A stretch of DNA of 64,000 nucleotides, taken from contig OY755173.1 in assembly GCA_963576735.1 (NCBI GenBank), forward strand, positions 7,782,873-7,846,872, read 5' to 3'. Shown here piece after piece: positions 10,869 through 22,900 of the stretch (the first letter of the stretch is position 1; each line of letters starts with the position of its first letter). The translations under genes and the position numbers were made by a program. The notes beneath the pieces are model-generated. The model made no database searches. It saw only the letters and a program-made list of their open reading frames with translations, and was not told where the DNA came from. This DNA is from Bedellia somnulentella (lineage: Eukaryota; Arthropoda; Insecta; Lepidoptera; Bedelliidae).

Positions 10869-11122
10869 TAGAGATATATAGAGCCAATGTGGAAGGTAAT
10901 GTTAGTAGAGGACGACCTCGGAGGACACATTTGGATCAAATAGAACATGTGCTCAAAAAGGCAGGTGTCCGCAGTATGAAGAATAAAAGAGCATGTATGA
11001 AAAGATTGATGGATGTAAACGAAGCCAGAGAGGTTTGCCAGGATCGTACAAAGTGGCGATCGATAGTCTCTGCCTACCCCAATGGGAACTAACGGCGTGA
11101 GAATATGTATGTATGTATGTAT
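10869..11122 (+). mobile_element. RTE-like LINE 3' end with TATG tail, 12-bp TSD
   Basis: Flanked by GTAATATCCCAC at 10857-10868 and 11123-11134. Reading frame 10889-11092 encodes a LINE C-terminus: [43 protein letters not shown] then stop, with the GRP...R...W pattern of ORF2 ends. After the stop come CGGCGTGAG and (TATG)n. It is severely 5'-truncated, with no RT domain. The RTE clade is inferred from the C-terminal style and tail. It is the best local reference for the SINE-A partner. Confidence 0.82.
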
Positions 11123-11334
11123 GTAATATCCCACATACGTTTGGAACGGATTCCGGGATGTAGGACTGTTTACTTTACCAAAGTTTATCTAGGGATATGA
11201 TCTTGATATACTCGTTATCGTATTTATTTAATTCATAATACAAACAATAAAACATATCCCATCTTCAACAAGTTACAGTCTTCACACATATCAACTGTCA
11301 CGGGAGCACATTGTAGATAGAATATAAATCCAAG

Positions 11335-11560
11335 GACACATTGAACAGTGTAAGTTAGCCCCAACAGAATTAAAATTGATTGAATTGTGCTACGAGATAG
11401 TAACTCGAAGATATAATGAATACACATATAAATAACATCCAAAAATAAGAATAATTGTTCATATAAATTTCACATATAAATGTTGATCTCTGCGGGGTTC
11501 AAATCCGCTATCTCTTATCCACCTGGACACAGACGCCAGCAAATTTAGTACACAAACCAA
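11335..11560 (-). mobile_element. tRNA-derived SINE, diverged
   Basis: Same family as 12,710-12,945: shared body (CACATATAAATAA, CATATAAATGTTG) and decayed box B (GCGGGGTTCAAATCCGC on the plus strand). Confidence 0.6.
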
Positions 11561-11650
11561 CCAACCTACTATGTAAACCACTTAACGCTGCTACACGGCC
11601 ATAAGACAGTACCTAGAGAATAAACAATCTTCATTTTCTTTTTATTCCGA

Positions 11651-11850
11651 TAAATATACATACATACACTCAAGGCTGTAATACCTCAAAACCCATTTTT
11701 CTGAGTTGAGTTGGGAAAAGATCGTAAAACAAAAGTTGTTGATGATGAGTCTCCAATCGCATCGCCCGACAATTATTTAAAAAGGATCGAAGAAGGATTT
11801 AAGAAGGATCAGCAGGAAGAAATGGGTAAGTGTAATTCAAGGCCAATATT
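11651..11850 (-). mobile_element. Old SINE-A copy
   Basis: ACATACACTCAAGGCTGTAA, GAGTTGGGAAAAGATCG and GTCTCCAATCGCATCGCCC in order; strongly diverged. Confidence 0.6.
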
Positions 11851-11860
11851 TAAAATAAAT

Positions 11861-12700
11861 AAATAAATATACCCAAAACTTAAATGATATCTCTCAATCT
11901 TTTCTCAATTTGTTTCTTTAGTTTATTCTTTACTAGAATGAAATATGGAAAAAAACGAAAGAATAATTGCTATATTTATAGTGAATGTATATTTAGAAGT
12001 ATGATACATACTGAATTATATAAATAACTATTATTTTAAGCAATACCAAATTAACCATCGTATAAAGATTCCAAGCAATACTATTAAAGAAAATAACAAT
12101 CAAAATACTAACAAAACAATGTATTTCACAGTTATTACTTAATTAGTACCATTGCTATATAAATAAGGGAGATATAAACTAGCAATCATATAGAAAGCAC
12201 TTTTTAAAGTCGGTTATAAAATTACACTTAGCTCAACTGGAGTGACATAAAATTAACTTTGATTCAATCCTCCGTTAATCTACTTCTACTACAAACCTAT
12301 CCAAATACATCTAAAACTAAATTTACTGAGATCATTATTTTATTCAGGTCATTTATTCACTACTCACTAAAGGATACATCTAATATCAGATAATGCTTCT
12401 TAGAAACATTCTGACATCATGAACAATGGAAAAGCCGTCTGGCCTACTCTTTCTATTATGTGCTCCACACGATAATAGAACTTGTAACATAATATGTACA
12501 CTAATAGGATAATTAATACAATGGTAGATATATAAGGTCAATCATTGTCTTTTTTCAATAGAAAAAGTATTAATATATTATCGAAACCCGGTTATGTTCG
12601 AATAACCCGGTTTCGCGAATAAAATAGTATTTTAGCTCAGGCTAGTAGGTACTTGCTTCAGTAGGTACTAATACAGGGAATACAACTCACTAAATTTATA
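11861..12700. other. AT-rich intergenic, no gene seen
   Basis: No ORF with family features, no splice-linked coding and no clear repeat was found between the old SINE-A and the tRNA-derived SINE. Confidence 0.5.
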
Positions 12701-12709
12701 CGGACATAT

Positions 12710-12945
12710 ATTATACACAGATCAAGTTAGCCCTAAACTAAGTAAGACTTCCATTATGGGATACTAACTCAACGAAAATTTTAATATTATATATTGCACA
12801 TATAAATAATACCTACGACTAAGAAACAATAATTTATGCTCATCACATAAATGTTGCTCTCAGCGGGGATCGAACCCGCAACCTCCGGACCGAGAAGCTA
12901 GTCACCTATCCACTCAGCCACGGCGGTCGTCGATTTAGGGTAGTC
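12710..12945 (-). mobile_element. tRNA-derived SINE with intact pol III boxes
   Basis: Minus strand has a box A (TGGCTGAGTGG, 12920-12910) and box B (GGTTCGATCC, 12876-12867) with a good T-arm, then an AT-rich body. tRNA-like head joined to a non-tRNA tail, as in many moth SINEs. Not a functional tRNA: no acceptor stem closes around it. Confidence 0.75.
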
Positions 12946-13759
12946 CAATTGTAAGCTGTAACTGCATAGCCTATCTGAAATAAATTGATTACAAATAGTA
13001 GGTTGCTTCACAATACCAATATACAAGTTAATCTTGACACTATTTTCATTCTTTTTGTTGATGTTTTAACACCATATTGTTTTAGGTTGTACTATGTAAC
13101 TTTTAACATGTATTCACTATTTGAAAAAGTTTTAATTTTAACTTGGTTTAGATCTAAATAGATATCAAATAATAAAATTAAAATACGAGAAATCTTAGCA
13201 TACCAATCAGCATTCAGCAAGATTAACTGTGTTAATAACATTACTTCAGACTACTGTTACCATACAAAATAGTTAGACCTACTAATAATGTCTAAGTCTT
13301 TTGGAAACTACTATTTATAATTACCAATAAAGATGTACAAATCACAAGCCATATCTAATGTGTTAATTTAAAATAGGCCAATTACAAATAGTTAGGTCAT
13401 AAGTTAGTACTCTACTAAGACTTCTATAGTATTAACATAGATACAAATATGTTACTTAGATTTGAAAAATACGCGAATATCCCGTTGGAATTTAACGTAA
13501 TTCACTGAAGTGCTTCTTTAAACTCTAGTAAAACTACATGACTAGTTTAAGCCCATAGTTGTGGTTGGCATCCTCTGTCATTATTACACTTTCATTTAGG
13601 CATTTTTTTCTTTTCTATCATTTAACACTTATCATTTCTGTGTCTACATCCATACTGCTATGAATTGCATTACAATTTCATTGGTTTAAACTCCAATCCC
13701 TCATTTCTTATAGAATACTGCACTTTATCCACTTCGGTCTGTTGAAGTGGAATACACTG

Positions 13760-15527
13760 CTATTGATTGTCAACCTTGAAGTTGGAGTAGTGGCAAGCAC
13801 CATTGATGATAATTTCATTGATCTGTGACGTTGGTGTAGTATGCGCAGATGAAAGCGGCTCAATATGAGTCGCTGTACTTAAAACAGGAGTAGAATATAA
13901 TTTATTCGAATGAATGGAGGACACATGAGGCTGACTAGTATGATATACAGTACAATTTTGTTCAACTCGTGGATCACCAATCATATCCATTTTAACTTCA
14001 AATATAGCATCTTGGATTTTCTTTTTAGCAACCAATAAGTTCTTCTCTCCTTTTAGGGACCTCAGTTCATTAGCTATGTATTCTCCAAAAACGGAAAACT
14101 CATCTCGACTCTCATTTGATGGTGGGTTTCTTGGGTTGCCTTCAGGTTTAACAGACACCATTGGGTTTATTCTTGCAATTTTGTTTTGTGGTGACGAATC
14201 TGGGATCTTGCAGTCGTTGGATAAAGATTCGTTCTGTGGAATTGAACTGTCTTCATTACACATCTGTTCATCCTGGAACATGACAGAAGTACATATAAAC
14301 ACAAAGTATTGTACATATGCTAACGGTAAAAAAAGTGTAGCAAGAGATTCAGAATTGACAATTCCTTGGCCACTTTTGCTAGTTTAGTGTGGAAAAAATT
14401 GTAAAGTATGGGATGGTTGGTGATGGGTGTTAATAAAGCATGACTTTACAGGTAATGCTTTATACACATACATATATTCACGCCATTAGTTCCCATTAGG
14501 GTAGGCAGAGACTATTGATCGCCACTTTGTACAATCCTGACAAACCTCTGTCTCTCTCTCATTTACATCCATCAATCTTCTCATACATGCTCATTTATTC
14601 TTCATACTCCGGATGCCTGCCTTTTTGAGCACACTCTCTATTTGGTCCAAATGTGTCCTCAGAGGTTGTCCTCTTCTAACATTACCATCCACATTAGCTC
14701 TCTAAATCCCTTTTACCAATTTACTGTTATCCATCCTCTCTTTGTGCCCAAACCATCTTAACATTCCTTTTTCTACCTTTTTTACAATATCATCTTGCAC
14801 ACCGCACCTTTCACAAATCACGCTTTCTCACTCAATCGCATAATCTAACATTACAAACTGTTCTGAGCAACCTCATTTAAATTAAATTAAACTTAAAACA
14901 TTCTAATAACTTGTACACAGTAGCTAAAACATGGTGGCCTTCGTAACCCCATAAGACAGAGTATTCAAATCATTATCACATTTGAGCTTGAGCCTCGCCT
15001 GTGGAGGGTTTCATGTAATTTTTTGAGCCAAAATCATAACACAAACTGAATAAATTATAAAATGTCTTCTCAATCACTTGCTTTACTTTTGTAGAAGAAG
15101 TTTTAAAGCTACTTATAAAAATTTAATCACACCTCAATAGTTTATGTTTTTTAAGCATCAATATAATTATGATAACGAAAAATAATGTAGATACTTTTAC
15201 CGTATGGAGTATCCTGTATGGCTTCGTTGAATGTTTTAAAAAGTGAAGATATTCGAAGGCATACCAGTTACTAATGTAATTTTCATCTGGATCTTCTACC
15301 TTGGCTCTCAGTTCGCGGGCAAATTCCCTATTGTATTGTGTTCTTAAATGTTGAATTTTCTTAGTTGTGTCAGCCACAGAAATATTTAAAATATCGGCAA
15401 TATTTTTAAGTTCCTCTCTTCGTTTATGTTTGTCCCTCCGCGTATCACAAAGAGATGTATTCCACAGGGTGGGGTTAACTTGTAGAAGCTCAATAAGTTT
15501 CAGTGTTTTCTCTTTAGACCACTCCAT
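13760..15527 (-). CDS. MADF-domain protein (putative DNA-binding regulator), two exons
   Basis: Exon 1 is 15527-15201 (109 codons), exon 2 14272-13760 (170 codons plus stop). The intron has an ACG|GTAAAAG donor and TTCCAG|GAT acceptor, phase 0, giving 279 aa. Residues 1-~95 form a MADF (Myb/SANT-like) domain: TLKLIELLQVNPTLWNTS, then RRDKHKRREELKNIA, then KKIQHLRTQYNRE and YAFEYLHFL, the expected tryptophans and aromatics. The middle is low complexity. The region FSVFGEYIANELRSLKGE plus following helix (about residues 185-215) is the tail conserved in insect MADF proteins and resembles a BESS-type interaction segment. MADF proteins usually bind DNA as transcriptional regulators; the targets are unknown. 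The intron holds an RTE-like LINE fragment and an old SINE-A. No nearby AATAAA was found. Confidence 0.85.
14310..14430 (-). mobile_element. SINE-A fragment in the MADF intron
   Basis: GACAATTCCTTGGCCACTTT and GGTTGGTGATGGGT in family order; diverged and truncated. Confidence 0.5.
14470..14835 (-). mobile_element. RTE-like LINE 3' fragment, longest copy
   Basis: Antisense of the 10.9-kb LINE end (TTCACGCCATTAGTTCCCAT, GATCGCCACTTTGTACAATC) and about 140 bp more of coding sequence, where the minus strand reads like the ...GWFGH... region upstream of the C-terminal GRP motif. Lies in the MADF intron, same strand as the gene. Confidence 0.75.
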
Positions 15528-15675
15528 CGACGATCAAAGTCAAGAAACGATTTATCAAACTAAGATTGTTAGTTTACTTTTAGTCAAAGTAATATTCAAT
15601 GTTTATTTTATTTGTTTATTTATCGATTTTTTTGCATAATTGCATTTGCATTGAAATAAGTTTTAGTTTAGTGGC
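15528..15675. promoter_or_regulatory. Candidate bidirectional promoter
   Basis: 148 bp separate the MADF start codon (minus) from a plus-strand ATG at 15676 that opens a plausible exon. AT-rich, no TATA or CAAT element chosen with confidence. Confidence 0.35.
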
Positions 15676-15747
15676 ATGGCAACTGAAGAAAGTGGTACAG
15701 CATCGCCAACGTCAAGCGACAAGAAAATATTGATCCATTATAAACCG
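15676..15747 (+). CDS. Possible first coding exon of a divergent gene
   Basis: ATG opens 24 codons (MATEESGTASPTSSDKKILI then HYKP) ending at CCG|GTAAAG, a fair splice donor in phase 0. If unspliced the frame stops at 15840 (54 codons). The acidic/Ser-Thr start followed by a KKILIH-type beta strand recalls the N-terminus of ubiquitin-like modifiers such as ATG12. No second exon was found in the window, so that reading is speculative. Confidence 0.3.
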
Positions 15748-15934
15748 GTAAAGCCAGTGTTATACAAAAAAATCAAAGTTTTTTTAACATTTATTAAGAG
15801 TAGGACTATTACCGCGTTCCTTTGTAAGAAAACACCATAACACGACTAAGTATAACTTTTTACTCTAAAGACTTAAACTTTGACCATGTGCGTTTCGTCG
15901 CAACAATTTCCCTCGCTATTTTATTTAACGACTA

Positions 15935-16155
15935 CATACATTGATACATTACATTACACACGGTTTTAAGTCCCTAGAAAGGGTAGTCAGACTTTTGGAA
16001 GTGGTTTGGGCAAAAAATAGTAAAATAGAGGCTGTTGTGTTGGTGACGGGTCTCCTACTGTATCGTAAAAAAATACTTAAAAAGCCACAATACAAATTTA
16101 GTCAACCCTTACGAACATCCATGGGCAGCATACTAAGCCGACACTACACAGGTTT
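15935..16155 (-). mobile_element. SINE-A copy
   Basis: CACGGTTTTAAGTCCCTAGA through GGTGACGGGTCTCC to CTAAGCCGACACTACACAG; moderately diverged. Confidence 0.75.
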
Positions 16156-16809
16156 GGTATAGTAATCAACTACTTCGGTCAATAATCTAAACATACCACG
16201 TTCGAACACACTTATTGGTGTAGTCCCCTCTTGTTTGCAACTATGCTTTTCTGTATCGGACGTGTTGCTTCTTTTTCGACAGACTTCAAGAAGAAGGAGG
16301 CACTCTCTTCGGTTCTACGTTTTTTTTTGTATGTATGTTACGCGATTACACCGTTAATACTCAATCAGTTTCTAAAATTGTTTGTCGGTTGGATATGCTT
16401 CCAAAGATACGCGACCAAAACCAAAATGGAACCATCCATTAAATTTTTATCGGTTTTGATCGAGTGGTTATAAAAAATATAAAAATTGTATCAAAAAGCT
16501 TACGTAGACGACGCGTTTATCGACTTTTCTATAAAAATGGGTTTCCGTCAAATAAATGATCGGACCTTTTGTTGTTCAAAAATATTAAATCAACCAACTT
16601 GAGATTGGGGCGATCGGATGTCGGTGGCGCGTCCTTACCATGCCAGCGCAAAATGATCTATCGCTGCGCAGAAGTGGACAGGACTATTTCAGGCAAATAT
16701 AATTCTTACATGTTGTCCACAATTGATTGACGAAAATTACCAAAGGGTGGAGTTCAGTTAAAAAAGCCTAATCCTAGCTCATATGTACAATATCCTCCAC
16801 TGCATATGG

Positions 16810-16990
16810 TGATTAATCCATAGTCCACCACGATGGTCTAGTGCGGATAGGTACTAGGTAGACTTAAACGACTACTATGCGGACGGTTTAACTGCACACT
16901 AAATCATGGAATCGTCTAACTTATCTGATAATTAGGTGATTCAGTAATCTAACCACTCTGGCATGAATCTCACTAAACTTTATTTTGGGG
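16810..16990 (-). mobile_element. tRNA-like SINE, related to 8.0-8.2 kb
   Basis: CATAGTCCACCACGATGG reverse-complements to the GTGGTGGACTATGG block; the body is diverged. Confidence 0.45.
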
Positions 16991-17039
16991 AATCCACACT
17001 TGTATCCTAACGCTTTTACCGTTACTTATATAACGGAGT

Positions 17040-17140
17040 TGATGCCACAGTATTCCTCACAACCTGTGAAAATCACCCAATATTTAAAGCCCTACACACC
17101 CTTAGTCGCCTCGTACAATATCCACGGGCAGAGATTATAA
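17040..17140 (-). mobile_element. SINE-A remnant
   Basis: AAAGCCCTACACACCCTTAG TCGCC and CCACGGGCAGAG match the 5' half of SINE-A; weak. Confidence 0.4.
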
Positions 17141-17539
17141 TATTGTTGTTGTTGTACCGATACTTCTCATCATCTTATGTGTGTATTTCTTTATTGGTAT
17201 TAATCAGGGACTATGCTAGTTGGTGATATAAAAATCCTTGTTGTCTGATGGCATGACGGATGACGACACTTTGCTTCGAGTTTTTAATGTAACATAATAT
17301 ATTTTTTCAATGATTTCATCTCGTTTAGATTGAATTCATAAATTAAAATAATCTAATTAAAATACAAACTCATGAATGCATACGATCTTAAAAAAACAAA
17401 ATAAGGTACAGCGTAGTTGCTGGGTTTCTACACGATTTGTTCCCTTACCGTTATCATCTCAAACGTTCTATATAACCCCGAAGGGCCGGTAGAGGTACTT
17501 CTTCTAATATTTTCTTAAGTCACATTATACGTGATTTTG

Positions 17540-18050
17540 ATATATTAACTACATACATACGGTTACATACTGTATATCCGAAACTTTTAAACCCGAATAT
17601 TATTTTACCGAAAACTAATAGACTTTTTTTTAATTGCCATAATTTTGTTTCACCGAAATTTCAAATACCATATTCTTACATTCCAGATTATCGATTGACT
17701 TTTTTTTTCTTTACTATCATTATGATAAACCACTACAACGGATTCCCACAGAATCAAAAACCAGATATACCTTAATTCTACAATATTGCTTTTCCGAATA
17801 ATCACTATTCCAAAAAATCATTTTCCATACATTTGAAATGCAGATGTATTGAATGATACCTACTGCTATGAATAATTTTGCAGGCATATTTTATGTAAGT
17901 AGTATACCCCGCCCCCCGTCCTCTATATGTAGCAAGCATGCAAGCAAGCAAGTATGCATATAAGCATGCATCAGGCATTTAGGTGCTCGCTCCGCTGCGC
18001 TACACTCGCTCGTTTTATACATAATCTAACCTAACCTAACCTAACTAAAT
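17540..18050. repeat. Degenerate CCGAA-type tandem block ending in (CCTAA)n
   Basis: Irregularly spaced CCGAA/TTCCGAATAATC motifs (17575-17830) lead into a GCTCGCTCCGCTGCGC block and then CCTAACCTAACCTAA (about 18024-18045). The last is the insect telomere pentamer in about 3-4 units. It looks like one old interspersed repeat, not a chromosome end. Confidence 0.5.
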
Positions 18051-18060
18051 GTGACCTAAC

Positions 18061-18245
18061 TTAATTCCTCAGCCACTTTTGGAAGTTGAGTGGAGAAAAG
18101 ATGGTAGAATAAAGGTTGTTGGTGATGGGTTTCCAACCACATCGCCCAAAAATCCCTTAAAAAGCCCCAAGTCCGTTAGTCGCCTTTTACGTACAGCCAC
18201 CGGAAGAAATGGGGTAGTGCTATTCTAAGCCGACACTACACAGCC
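18061..18245 (-). mobile_element. SINE-A copy, 3'-truncated
   Basis: AATTCCTCAGCCACTTTTGG through the family body to CGACACTACACAGC. The TATG tail and the last ~50 bp are missing. Confidence 0.8.
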
Positions 18246-19750
18246 TACTATATATATACTATATTAACTACATATTTGAAATAATAAATAACAGATTTAC
18301 ATAGGCCTGACTTAGGATTCGAAGGCACAACTCCGCATTAGATAGCGGTGAATCCAGGAAGCTATCCAGTAATAAAAAAAAGAATATACTCTGCTTGATT
18401 GTATAACTAATAGGTTTTAAAATATTGTAAGAAAACAACCCAATTTCTAGGTAATTCTCATTTATTTACAGAATATGTGAGAATTCTATCACATTTTAAA
18501 ACAAGTGCACTATATTTTTTATGTACAACAATATTTACAAATAATTACAAGGGAAATGCATTAACTTACTAACTATCGACGTTACAACATAACATTCACT
18601 CATTTCAGTAAAATAAAGGAACCATTAACAATAATTAAATTATGGAACACAATGTATTATTCAAAATAAAAACCAATTACAGTTTTCAACTTACAGATTC
18701 AGTATTATAAAACTTGTGTAAATTAAGAGTTAACCATAATAGTATGAAAGGAGACAAACAAAGAAAGTTAAGCAATAAAGCGGATTGTACGTTATAATAC
18801 AAAGAGTGCGGTAGCCAGTGAACGTGCAGTGTGATGATAAGCTAAGTTGAGACCTCGTTGGCTTATCACAATACTTGTTCACTTACTACTGTACTTTTGT
18901 ACAATGTTGTGTAATAACCGCTTTAGTAAGTATATGGAAATAACCGTATGTCTTCGAAACTAAGTAAAATAATGCCAACTTGGTGAACCTTGTTGGGGCC
19001 AAACGAAAGCGTTTAACTTCTACATTAAAATGACTAACGTAATAATTATAATATTGCAGTGTCAATTAAATCAGTAGGTATAAATAACTAATTAATGCCT
19101 TAAATTATTCGAGTAAGAATAAAACAACAACGATTTAAAAATAATAAAAACAATTATGTAGCTAAAATGACGGAGATAATTCAGTCCATTTACTTGATAA
19201 TTGGAAATTGATACATATATTGATCAACTTTAACAATATAATATTTCTGCACATCGTGGGATATTATGAGGAGATGCGTAAGCCAGGATGAAATATAACT
19301 ATGAAATTAATATATGTTGACTGTAGTTTCAGTGTAGCTCAATCAATTATACATGCAAAATACGTGCCGACAAACCTTAATAGTAATGAGTATAATAATA
19401 TACTCACTGGTTTAAACATGTCCATGAAACTACAGCCAACGTAGGATAAAAATTTACCCATGGAATTTTCTAGAGACAAGAATTTATATTTCCTATATTT
19501 GTACCTTATATTTTCGTCACATCATTTGGCATTTGCTTAGTATCCAATGGTCATATATCGACCATATAATAATTACACCCAATTAATGACTAACTAATCA
19601 CTTTTCTACATAGGCCTAACGTTTTTTTCCATTGTGACACAAACCGGTTGTTTCGACGTGTAGCCTCAAAACAGTTTCAAATAAATATTAACTACAGTAT
19701 ATACAGAATAACTAAAATTAAAACATCTCACTAAATGCTAATCGTGTAAC
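18246..19750. other. AT-rich stretch left of the gap; possible 3' part of the Pc-type gene
   Basis: No coding segment recognised. Two stem-loops occur: TAAAGCGG...CCGCTTTA ends (18775-18926) and GTTGACTGTAGTTTCA/TGAAACTACAGCCAAC arms (about 19318-19440). If the chromodomain gene ends inside the gap, this would be 3' UTR or intergenic DNA. Confidence 0.4.
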
Positions 19751-19950
19751 NNNNNNNNNNNNNNNNNNNNNNNNNNNNNNNNNNNNNNNNNNNNNNNNNN
19801 NNNNNNNNNNNNNNNNNNNNNNNNNNNNNNNNNNNNNNNNNNNNNNNNNNNNNNNNNNNNNNNNNNNNNNNNNNNNNNNNNNNNNNNNNNNNNNNNNNNN
19901 NNNNNNNNNNNNNNNNNNNNNNNNNNNNNNNNNNNNNNNNNNNNNNNNNN
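19751..19950. other. Assembly gap (200 N)
   Basis: Exactly 200 N, usually a placeholder of unknown real size. It interrupts the chromodomain gene right after exon 2 codons. Confidence 0.99.
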
Positions 19951-22900
19951 CGTTCCCGCTTGCGACCCTGTCGCCTTAGTTCTTCTCCGCGTTCGAAACT
20001 TTGAATGAGTCGCGGGTCGAGAATATTTTCCTCCGGTTCCCAAGTATTGTGCTTCGGTTTCCAGCCTTTCCATTTCACGTAGTACTCCACTTTACTCTGA
20101 AACGTAACAAAATCATATGTCAGCGATTCTGTTAATATCACGTATAAGCACTATAACGAGCACTTGACGACTGGTTGCGAATTTGCATCGGTCGGTCGGC
20201 TTGCGTTATTCCGAAGAGGGAGGGGACATATCAAGGGTCGCTGATATTTTTAGCATTCACGATTAGTGCTGCGCGCTTATGTATGTTTTCCTGGGTTGAA
20301 GCAATTTAATGGTAGTCAGATTATCTGGTCTACAATAGGTTACTAAGTCGACAACATTTTATATCCCCATTTTAAAAAATACAATAAAAAAGAGTCTTTG
20401 GAGCTTATAGAAGGTGTGTTGCGTTATGTGAGGCGCGGAGTGTCGGCGCGCACACCTGCGACGCCAGCTGTTATCGACACACACACTCACACACCCTTCG
20501 ATTGTATCAGCCGTTCCGCCAACATTATCTTACACCAACATTGCCAACGTGACATGCAATGCGAGTTTTCTTTATTACAAAAAAAACACAAATTTAGTAA
20601 AATAACGAATTTTAAAAAGAGGGTTGATCATGTTTAAGAATATTTGTATTTAGACTACTTCGTTGGCTGAAGAAAACAAAATTATGGCTTTGTTTTTAAA
20701 AATAACGTTGGAAGTTTTTCCCTGAGTGAAGCGAAGAGGTATTTTGTATTAATTAATTTCTTGGGCGCTGGATTTCATATAGCATAATTAAAGAGTTCGT
20801 GGCATGCTAACTACAATCGGAGCAAAAACACTAATTTAAATTAAAAAAACTGTATCACTTTTATTTATATATTTTTTGGGTAAGTACAAAGAATAACTAT
20901 AGCGTTAATATGATCACCATATTTCACGTTTTATGATTTACATCATAATTGTAAATTTTCGCTGTCATGTATGGTGGAGCATTGAGTAATTTTAAGATGT
21001 AAGAAACTTCGAAAAACAAAAGAGAATTAGTGCTTTTTTTAACAATTATTGTCGAAAGTTATCATCGCACAAGCGAAAACAGCGAAGAATTAGTGGTTTT
21101 TTTCGGTATGCAAAGTTTTTTTTTGGTATTTATTAAATATCTTTATACGATAGTAAACAAGAAAATAAAAGACTAATTTGAATATTTTCTATTTAAAATG
21201 AGTAATTGTAAAGTTATGATTTTTTTAAAGATTGTTCAACTTTTGTACTTTATGACGTCATCGATTGATAAAATCACGTAGCGACAAGCAAATGAAGCGA
21301 AATGTTTTATAAAAATGTTGCTGATTGCAAAACATATCACGAATTTGTGGTGTCAAATGATATTATTATGATATTATACTAAACAAACCTATGATTTTCG
21401 ATATTTTATTAATAAACTGCAAAACCGTATGTCTTTGAAACAGCATTGAAGGTCAAACACTGTAACAGTTTTTTGATAAAATAACAGTCATCTTAGCTTC
21501 GATTGATATAATTTCAAGAAAATATTGTTTATAACCATAATATCTCGAAATGGTTTTGTAATCAGCATCACTTTAGTAAAACTTTGCATACCGAATTATT
21601 GTCGAAAAGTTATCACCGCACAAGCGAAAACAGGAAAGATGTAATGTATGTAGATACTGTAAAATAGTTGGAAACTAAACCACAAAATTAACTATTTGCA
21701 TAATAACAGTAGTTACTGACAATAAAAGGAAAGGTGAGTAAAAGCAAAGTCATAGTTCAGCATTATAAGAAACTAAGTAACTTTATTATTATTTTTGTAC
21801 TCCAATTTGGAATTTTTATCGAATGAGCATTAATAACAAGAATAGCCGAAATATAAAACCGTTGCTTACAATTAATACCGAACCCACCCCTCAAGTAAAA
21901 ACTTTAAATTCAACCTTTTCAAATGTCAACATTTTATTACACTTCAAACGAGTCCCCTTTCAGCAGTAAATAAAAGCGATATTTCGATTCGCCGTCTCGC
22001 TTATATGACTTTTTGAAAATAAGGGTTGGATCTAAAATGCTCGTCCGTCATTGGCTCGCGTGAAAGAGGGTGAGGTAAAACTTTGGAGCAAGCGTGTGCT
22101 ACAACTTTGTATCGTCGCGTGTCGTTGTATGGTTATTATTTTTAACAAAGTATATTTATTCATAAAAAATATCAGATCCTTTGAAGAATGAATGCCAAAA
22201 TAATTTATGAGACTTAGACGCATTAGTAAGTTTGCGATTATTTAGTACAGTAATTATTATTTGAAACGTATGTCAACCAAGTTTGAAGAATATATTGTTA
22301 CAAGTGTCAGAAGAAAAATACGGACACACAAAATTTTGAGTCTAAACAAAATGTCAACATACTGAATACAAACATGATTGATATCTTTAAAATACGAAAA
22401 ACGAAAATCAAATTAAAGAAATAAAAGCATAAGACGCGAACGCATAGGCAAGGTGAGGTCACTCGACTGCTGGCTCGCTATTGGTCGAAACACGGGGAAG
22501 GCAGGGCAAAGGGAGAGGAGCCCCGCCCTCGCTTCGTCTCCTTCCACCCCCGCGCTCTGTTTCAACCTACAACGTTGTATATGCTGCTATAGTAGGCTTT
22601 ATAATAAAGCAGTAAGGTTGAAATTTGAAAGTTTCGTAGTTTTGTTAAAAGCTACACTGTATGGGCGGTCCAGGTTCGAGTAAAGTAGTGACGCCAATTA
22701 GAGTCTATCGGACCCCATATTGTAATTAAGGGCCCCATAATTTATCTCAATAAACGGCTCTGCTTGATTTGAATTGGTGCTTAAAAATGAGAAGTCTTTG
22801 TGAATAATATGTATTGTAATTGTAACAAACTATATCGGTGTTCCTTTTTTCTGTACAATTGGATTGGGATTCCTAGCCAACTCGGACAAAATTATGCAAT

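Noticed and set aside
12860..12936. tRNA gene
   Set aside because: Pol III boxes are good, but the 3' acceptor strand is replaced by an AT-rich SINE body and a second decayed copy exists at 11.3-11.6 kb.
18024..18045. Chromosome end
   Set aside because: Only 3-4 telomere pentamers, embedded in unique and repeat sequence on both sides.
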